Positions 62,101 through 64,000 of a stretch of DNA of 64,000 nucleotides are shown here, piece after piece (positions within the stretch are counted from its first letter, which is position 1; the number at the start of each line of letters is the position of its first letter). This DNA is from Arctopsyche grandis (Eukaryota > Arthropoda > Insecta > Trichoptera > Hydropsychidae). The stretch is taken from assembly GCF_051622035.1 (NCBI RefSeq), contig NC_135362.1, forward strand, positions 10,729,501 to 10,793,500. The letters run 5' to 3'. The position numbers were made by a program, and so were the translations under genes. The notes beneath the pieces are model-generated. The model worked only from the letters and a program-made list of their open reading frames with translations, did no database searches and was not told the origin of the DNA.

Positions 62101-63450
62101 AAATAAAAGGATTTTTCACTGTAAGAAATCCTGAAGATTTTAAGCCTTTGTAGTCAACATTAAAGATATATGTATGTATTTCTAAGTCAATGTGTTCATT
62201 GTTCACGTTTTTCTCAATTACGTATTTCTAAAGTCTCGAATACACAGAGGTAATGAGTTTCGTGTAGAAAAGAGCTCCTTATTTATAATGAGCCGTTTTC
62301 TTGCTTCTTTAGGTAGGTAAATATGTATGTATGTGTATATATGTATGTATAGTGAGAGATTTTCTATTAGCGGATTGAAACTTGTTGCTTTTGTGTGTAC
62401 AAACTTGCTAACTACATACCTTATTTCTTATATAAACTTCACGAGACATTTAAAAAAATTTTAACGGCTGAATCGGATTTTGAGATGTAATTGTTTTACT
62501 ACCAGAGTATTTTTTTTTAATTAAAATTTTGATTTTCTTTATAAAAAGATCAGCAATAAGTCTGGCTTGTATTCAATTCGGAATAGAACTGAGCAATGAT
62601 TATATTATAAATAGCAGCTCCATAGTAGGTAAAAAAAAACAAAACAGCCATCAACCATAAATAAATACAAATTGCTATACCATGGAAGCATCCAATTTCC
62701 TCGCAATTAGTTATAAATGCACGTGAAATAATCAAGTTTCATCATACGACAGCCTTTTGAGCGATACGTGTACATTAATAGAGTTTAAAATTACCTGCAC
62801 TCTAGGCATACATCCTCCTCCATCAGAGTCGGCAGAGCGAGGCTCCAGCACAGAGTAGGCTAATTGAATGAATCGCGGAGGCTGTTTGGGCGGGGGCACC
62901 GGCTTGGTGTCTCTAGCCGGGGGCGGAGGCGCCGGGGGCCACCAGGACGCCGGAATAGCCAATTGTGCCAAACAGGCACCTTCGCCCCCTTCAGGACTAC
63001 AAGCTGCTGCCAAGGGCGCTCTGCCAGGAGCACGAGCGTGAAGAACACCGCACACTCTCATTCCAGCTTCCCCTCCGGCGTGAAATAGCACTCTGATTAC
63101 AGGAGCGTCTCTGGGGATCTCTCGTACGACTACGTGAGCTGACATGTCCAGTCTGACCGGTGCTGCGTCTAGTGAGTTGTTTCTGGAGCCCGGTATTGGC
63201 GCTGGGGCTAGCGGATCTGGGACTAGGGATCGAGCTGGAACAGTTTGCTTCGTGGAGAACGGCCCGTAAGATGCTCGCACTGAAACTGCTCTTGCTGTTT
63301 GGAAGACTGTGAATCGGTCCACGGAGAGGGGAGCCCCGTCTGAAGATCCTGGCGGACTGCTGCCTCCGTTTACGATCCCTTTAGCCATGTGCTTCAGGAA
63401 AAACCCGCCGTCTTTGTTCTCAAAGTGGACTTCCACGGAAGCCGCATATC
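29116..63450 (-). CDS. TMEM132: TMEM132-family single-pass membrane protein, N-terminus off window
   Basis: Coding exons in transcript order: 63450-62795, 58795-58608, 50397-50257, 46187-45980, 35371-35228, 35152-34829, 34749-34548, 34471-34299, 34197-34029, 33914-33648, 33576-33416, 33340-33124, 32318-31931, 31852-31711, 31088-30949, 30820-30519, 30444-30355, 30148-29973 and 29130-29116 (stop). All junctions are GT-AG and every phase fits, giving about 1366 visible residues. The extracellular part includes the Ig/cohesin-like TMEM132 domains (YPLARFHLPVIV, NTAVITGRQVSQAMKV, KFTVWMPEFPLEV, GWKVPEE, VSRRTWLRV, VVAFAPMVASHHPRVIAVG). One transmembrane helix spans the 33416/33340 splice (VEIGMYVLLAAFCFAIVV continuing as IFVVSCVVYA). 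The cytoplasmic tail is Pro/Ser/Asn-rich and ends MHYFHNLKESNA. The family is linked to neural adhesion; the Drosophila member is detonator. Five introns exceed 3 kb, the largest 10.6 kb. The signal peptide and first exon(s) lie beyond 64000. Confidence 0.95.
29334..29735. mobile_element. nested MITEs in a TMEM132 intron
   Basis: Outer inverted ends AACTCTCTTATAAC (29336 on) and GTTATAAGAGAGTT (to about 29731). Inside, a second palindromic element at 29414-29623 has GGAAAAATGCACT ends and long arms containing ACGCAATAGAATTCCACAAA. The inner element has a second copy at 43369-43580, where the outer flanks are absent. Confidence 0.65.
32371..32724 (-). mobile_element. tRNA-derived SINE copy 1
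   Basis: Inverted copy: tail hairpin TCAGGAAGGC...GCCTTCCTGA, body AAATTGGCAAACTCTGATAG, and a tRNA-like head with B-box counterpart (GGGTTCAATCCC read on minus). The head reads as TTAGCGTGTAATGC on the minus strand. In a TMEM132 intron. Confidence 0.8.
32926..33091. mobile_element. hAT-like MITE, 166 bp
   Basis: Ends CACGGCTTTTTT and, inverted, CAGGGCTTTTTT, with a perfect 8-bp target duplication CGTATGGT (32918-32925 and 33092-33099). It lies 24 bp from the donor of the 33340-33124 exon. Confidence 0.8.
35699..36002 (+). mobile_element. solo LTR, third family, 304 bp
   Basis: TGTGATTGG...CTCGCTACA with ATAT(AT) on both sides. In correct order it has a TATA box (GTATAAATA near 35866), an initiator-like TTCATTCG about 30 bp later and an AATAAA (near 35928). 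No internal region. Confidence 0.75.
36241..36436. mobile_element. hAT-like palindromic MITE, second subfamily
   Basis: 196 bp. Left end GGTTTGGTAATTATTCCGC, right end inverted GGTAAACGGATTATTCCGC. The flanking 8-mers ACATGCAT and ACATACAT match at 7 of 8. The end formula parallels the GGTTCGGTGATTA.../GGTAAACGGACTA... family at 13986 and 20648, but the arms have different sequence (CAAAAAG..ATCTCG, AAGTCACTAA). Confidence 0.8.
39502..40310 (+). mobile_element. Tc1-like transposon relic
   Basis: Left end TGAGCTGTTATATTTGAAAG, shared with two MITEs at 43602 and 49808. After about 250 bp an ATG at 39759 opens MPKTRESIEGNKASIISKHR followed by an HTH-like GWIKISKKLKLSRYAVQ, as in Tc1/Tc3 DNA-binding domains. 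A stop follows soon, then a 215-bp insertion (39915-40129), then a weak match to the second HTH (RRRLMG). The right end is not identified. Confidence 0.65.
39915..40129. mobile_element. small inverted-repeat element inside the Tc1-like relic
   Basis: Ends CAGTGGCGTTAC and, inverted, CAGTGGCGTAAC. 215 bp, no ORF. No clear target duplication is visible. Confidence 0.55.
41408..41728 (-). mobile_element. SINE copy 2
   Basis: Inverted. Tail of the ATGCCATT...GAGCGACACC type; body with TTGATAGGAAACGATCGACT; head ending ACCACCGAGCTAT, the complement of a tRNA A-box (ATAGCTCGGTGGT). Confidence 0.75.
43369..43580. mobile_element. palindromic MITE, second copy of the 29414 family
   Basis: Shares CATCCAAACTTTCAAA, ACGCAATAGAATTCCACAAA and the complementary arm with 29414-29623. 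Just upstream (43290-43335) is an isolated SINE tail of the GCCATTACGGG...GCGACACC type. Confidence 0.75.
43602..43857 (-). mobile_element. MITE related to the Tc1-like relic, copy B
   Basis: 256 bp with TA on both sides (43600-43601 and 43858-43859). Ends TGAGCCGTTATAATTG and, inverted, TGAACCGTTATGTTTG. The interior matches 39502-39740 in reverse orientation. Confidence 0.75.
43868..43972 (+). mobile_element. 3' end of a non-LTR retrotransposon (RTE-like)
   Basis: Encodes MGVAQNRDEWKRVGETFIQ and ends MANG-stop, followed at once by a GATGATGATGATGAT tail. Such C-terminal words and simple-repeat tails are typical of RTE-like LINEs. 5'-truncated. Confidence 0.65.
44031..44200 (-). mobile_element. 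SINE copy 3
   Basis: Inverted and 5'/3' shortened. Body CAAACTCTAATAGG; head complement GGGTCGAATCC (B-box) and GCTAACCACTGA (A-box). Confidence 0.7.
46721..46889 (-). mobile_element. SINE copy 4
   Basis: Inverted. Body AAACTCTGATAGGAAACGAT, a microsatellite (ACATACATATGTATGTAT) inserted in the middle, then head complement GGGAATGAACCC and TTAACCACCGAGCTAT. Confidence 0.75.
48788..49147 (-). mobile_element. SINE copy 5, nearly full length
   Basis: Inverted, 360 bp. Tail hairpin ACCAGGAAGGC...CCTCCCTGG, middle TAGTGGTGACATAGTAGGTA, body GGCAAACTCTGATAGGAAGC, head complement CATGACC and TGACCACTGAGCTAT. The best copy from which to define the family. Confidence 0.85.
49286..49543. mobile_element. 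foldback/MITE, 258 bp
   Basis: Left GCTACAAATGGTTGCAAAC, right the exact inverse apart from single differences further in (CGCGGCTG/CGCGGCCG, ATGCTCA). No clear target duplication. No ORF. Confidence 0.65.
49808..50042. mobile_element. MITE related to the Tc1-like relic, copy C
   Basis: 235 bp with TA on both sides. The two ends are a perfect inverted repeat, TGAGCCGTTATATTTGAAAG. The interior matches the non-coding left part of 39502-39740. Confidence 0.85.
51842..52083. mobile_element. MITE with TAA target duplication (PIF/Harbinger-like)
   Basis: 242 bp. Ends CACTGAGCAACAAAAAA on both sides as an inverted repeat, with about 100-bp arms sharing TTCGAATATGATAATGAT. Flanked by TAA (51839-51841 and 52084-52086). 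Confidence 0.75.
52466..52793 (+). mobile_element. SINE copy 6, alternative head
   Basis: Direct orientation. The head has a B-box-like GAGTTCGAGCCC, then GTTGACCTCGATTGAAAA (shared with copy 8 but not copies 1, 4 and 5), then the common body and the GCCATTGGTGTCGCTCAGGG tail. Confidence 0.75.
54754..54798. repeat. perfect 20-bp-arm hairpin
   Basis: ACTTATAATACACCCGATGA, loop TATTT, then the exact inverse. Directly upstream is a degenerate repeat also found at about 5970-6070. Confidence 0.8.
57991..58318 (-). mobile_element. SINE copy 7, headless
   Basis: Inverted. Tail ACCAGGAAGCCTAACAGG, body TTGGCAAACTCTGATAGGAA, ending at GAGTCACAAATATTTAAG with no tRNA-like head. Located in a TMEM132 intron. 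Confidence 0.75.
60932..61725 (-). mobile_element. Tc1-like element with 75-bp inverted repeats
   Basis: 794 bp flanked by TA (60930-60931 and 61726-61727). Both ends begin CAGTCCCTGACCAGAATATT and stay complementary for about 75 bp with one mismatch. The interior retains only an N-terminal transposase fragment (separate entry). Confidence 0.92.
61076..61333 (-). pseudogene. Tc1/Tc3-like transposase, HTH domain only
   Basis: 85 residues starting MGRKSDLSKEKIASITSLL, with a helix-turn-helix (KIATMEGVSRASIRKIKQNL) as in Tc1/Tc3 DNA-binding domains, then a short tail running toward the inverted repeat and a stop. The catalytic domain is entirely missing, so the element cannot move itself. Confidence 0.8.
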
Positions 63451-64000
63451 CTGAAAATAAAATTTAAAAAATGTAGAACACTGAATGTATGTACACTCCA
63501 TAAATAAAATCAATATAAAATAATACCGTCATTAATACAGTTTTAATGTCCCAATTTTATTTTCTGTACATTTAAAACCTATCCAATAGACTTGTTAAAA
63601 TATGCCTTGATCACGTGAAAAGCAGTTTATAGAGATCATAATAGTTAAATGGTGTTAAAAGATTCTGCCTAATATGAAAGTCTAAAAAAAAGTTGGATGA
63701 TTGAGCTAAATATTTCAGCCAGCGGCATGGGTCGGTGGTTGGGCTTTTGCCTAATACTGAGAGGCGCCGGGTTCAATCCCGTGAGTTGACCTCGATTGAA
63801 AAGAATTTATTCCGAGTATATCTGTAATGCTGCTGGTCAGACTTGGATATTTGTGACTCCAGGTCAATCGTTTCCTATCAGAGTTAGCCATTTTTTTCTA
63901 ATTTCGTTGTTAAAACGGTTCATCGATAAAATTGGCTAAAAACCTTCCTACCTACTATCTCACTACTATTTGAGTATGATTAATGTACAATAATATTTAC
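63451..64000 (-). other. TMEM132 intron, truncated by window end
   Basis: It follows the acceptor of the 63450-62795 exon, which begins in phase needing one nucleotide from an upstream exon. Contains SINE copy 8. Confidence 0.6.
63719..64000 (+). mobile_element. SINE copy 8, runs off window
   Basis: Direct orientation. The tRNA-like head starts CAGCGGCATGGGTCGGTGG (A-box region) and has a clean B-box, GGGTTCAATCCC. Then come GTTGACCTCGATTGAAAA, TGCTGGTCAGACTTGGATAT and the shared body through CCTACCTACTATCTCACTAC. Confidence 0.85.

Larger units (their letters stand above)
58796..62794 (-). other. TMEM132 intron, 4.0 kb
   Basis: Contains the Tc1-like element at 60932 and CpG-rich patches at 58900-59400 and 60350-60620. 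Otherwise AT-rich with TATG microsatellites (about 60796, 62322). No other gene is seen. Confidence 0.5.

Noticed and set aside
62860-63088. Short ORFs on either strand at the TMEM132 N-terminal exon
   Set aside because: Out-of-frame or antisense shadows of the real exon.

Overview
The window is AT-rich nuclear DNA from an insect or close arthropod relative. The evidence is short GT-AG introns, many TACATA/TATGTA microsatellites, and gene content typical of insects. I cannot name the order or species. Five protein-coding genes are supported, all by homology plus intron/exon structure that I phased by hand.

Layout, left to right. (1) 1-869 +: C-terminal part of a zinc metallopeptidase (HExxHxxGxxH), truncated by the window start. 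(2) 1699-4584 +: a complete five-exon glycolipid transfer protein (GLTP). (3) 6558-7334 -: a complete four-exon TMEM17-like ciliary transition-zone protein. (4) 7768-14194: a transposon graveyard. A very young non-autonomous LTR element (LTRs differ at 2 positions, GCAC target duplication) sits inside a foldback element, which itself sits inside a third element with CAGTGACGTC ends. It is followed by a 1-kb solo LTR of the same family (GAAT duplication) and a palindromic MITE. (5) 14498-17264 +: a five-exon RING-like plus seven-C2H2-finger protein. (6) 17300-18580: a dead mariner. (7) 19255-22408: hAT-like MITEs, a non-autonomous hAT, a solo LTR and a LINE scrap. (8) 22465-23414 +: mitochondrial ribosomal protein L16. 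(9) 23688-28776: a small solo LTR, then a long AT-rich stretch that probably holds the 3' UTR of the next gene. (10) 28777-63450 -: a TMEM132-family single-pass membrane protein, 19 coding exons spread over about 35 kb, with its N-terminal exons beyond the right edge.

The large TMEM132 introns hold most of the remaining repeats: at least eight copies of a tRNA-derived SINE family, several MITE families, a degenerate Tc1-like element and its two deletion derivatives, a Tc1-like element reduced to its HTH domain between 75-bp inverted repeats, and another solo LTR. The five genes share no pathway or operon-like logic; they are ordinary neighbours.

The most interesting host-gene observation is at the TMEM132 C-terminus. 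Two splice acceptors 21 nt apart, in the same phase, give either a 4-residue ending or a 110-residue tail that ends in a related motif, which suggests a duplicated terminal exon. The most interesting mobile-DNA observations are the three-level nest at 7.8-12.7 kb, an LTR that seems to have grown by copying its own LTR/primer-site junction, and a lineage of palindromic MITEs with 8-bp target duplications and diagnostic GGTT/TTACC ends.
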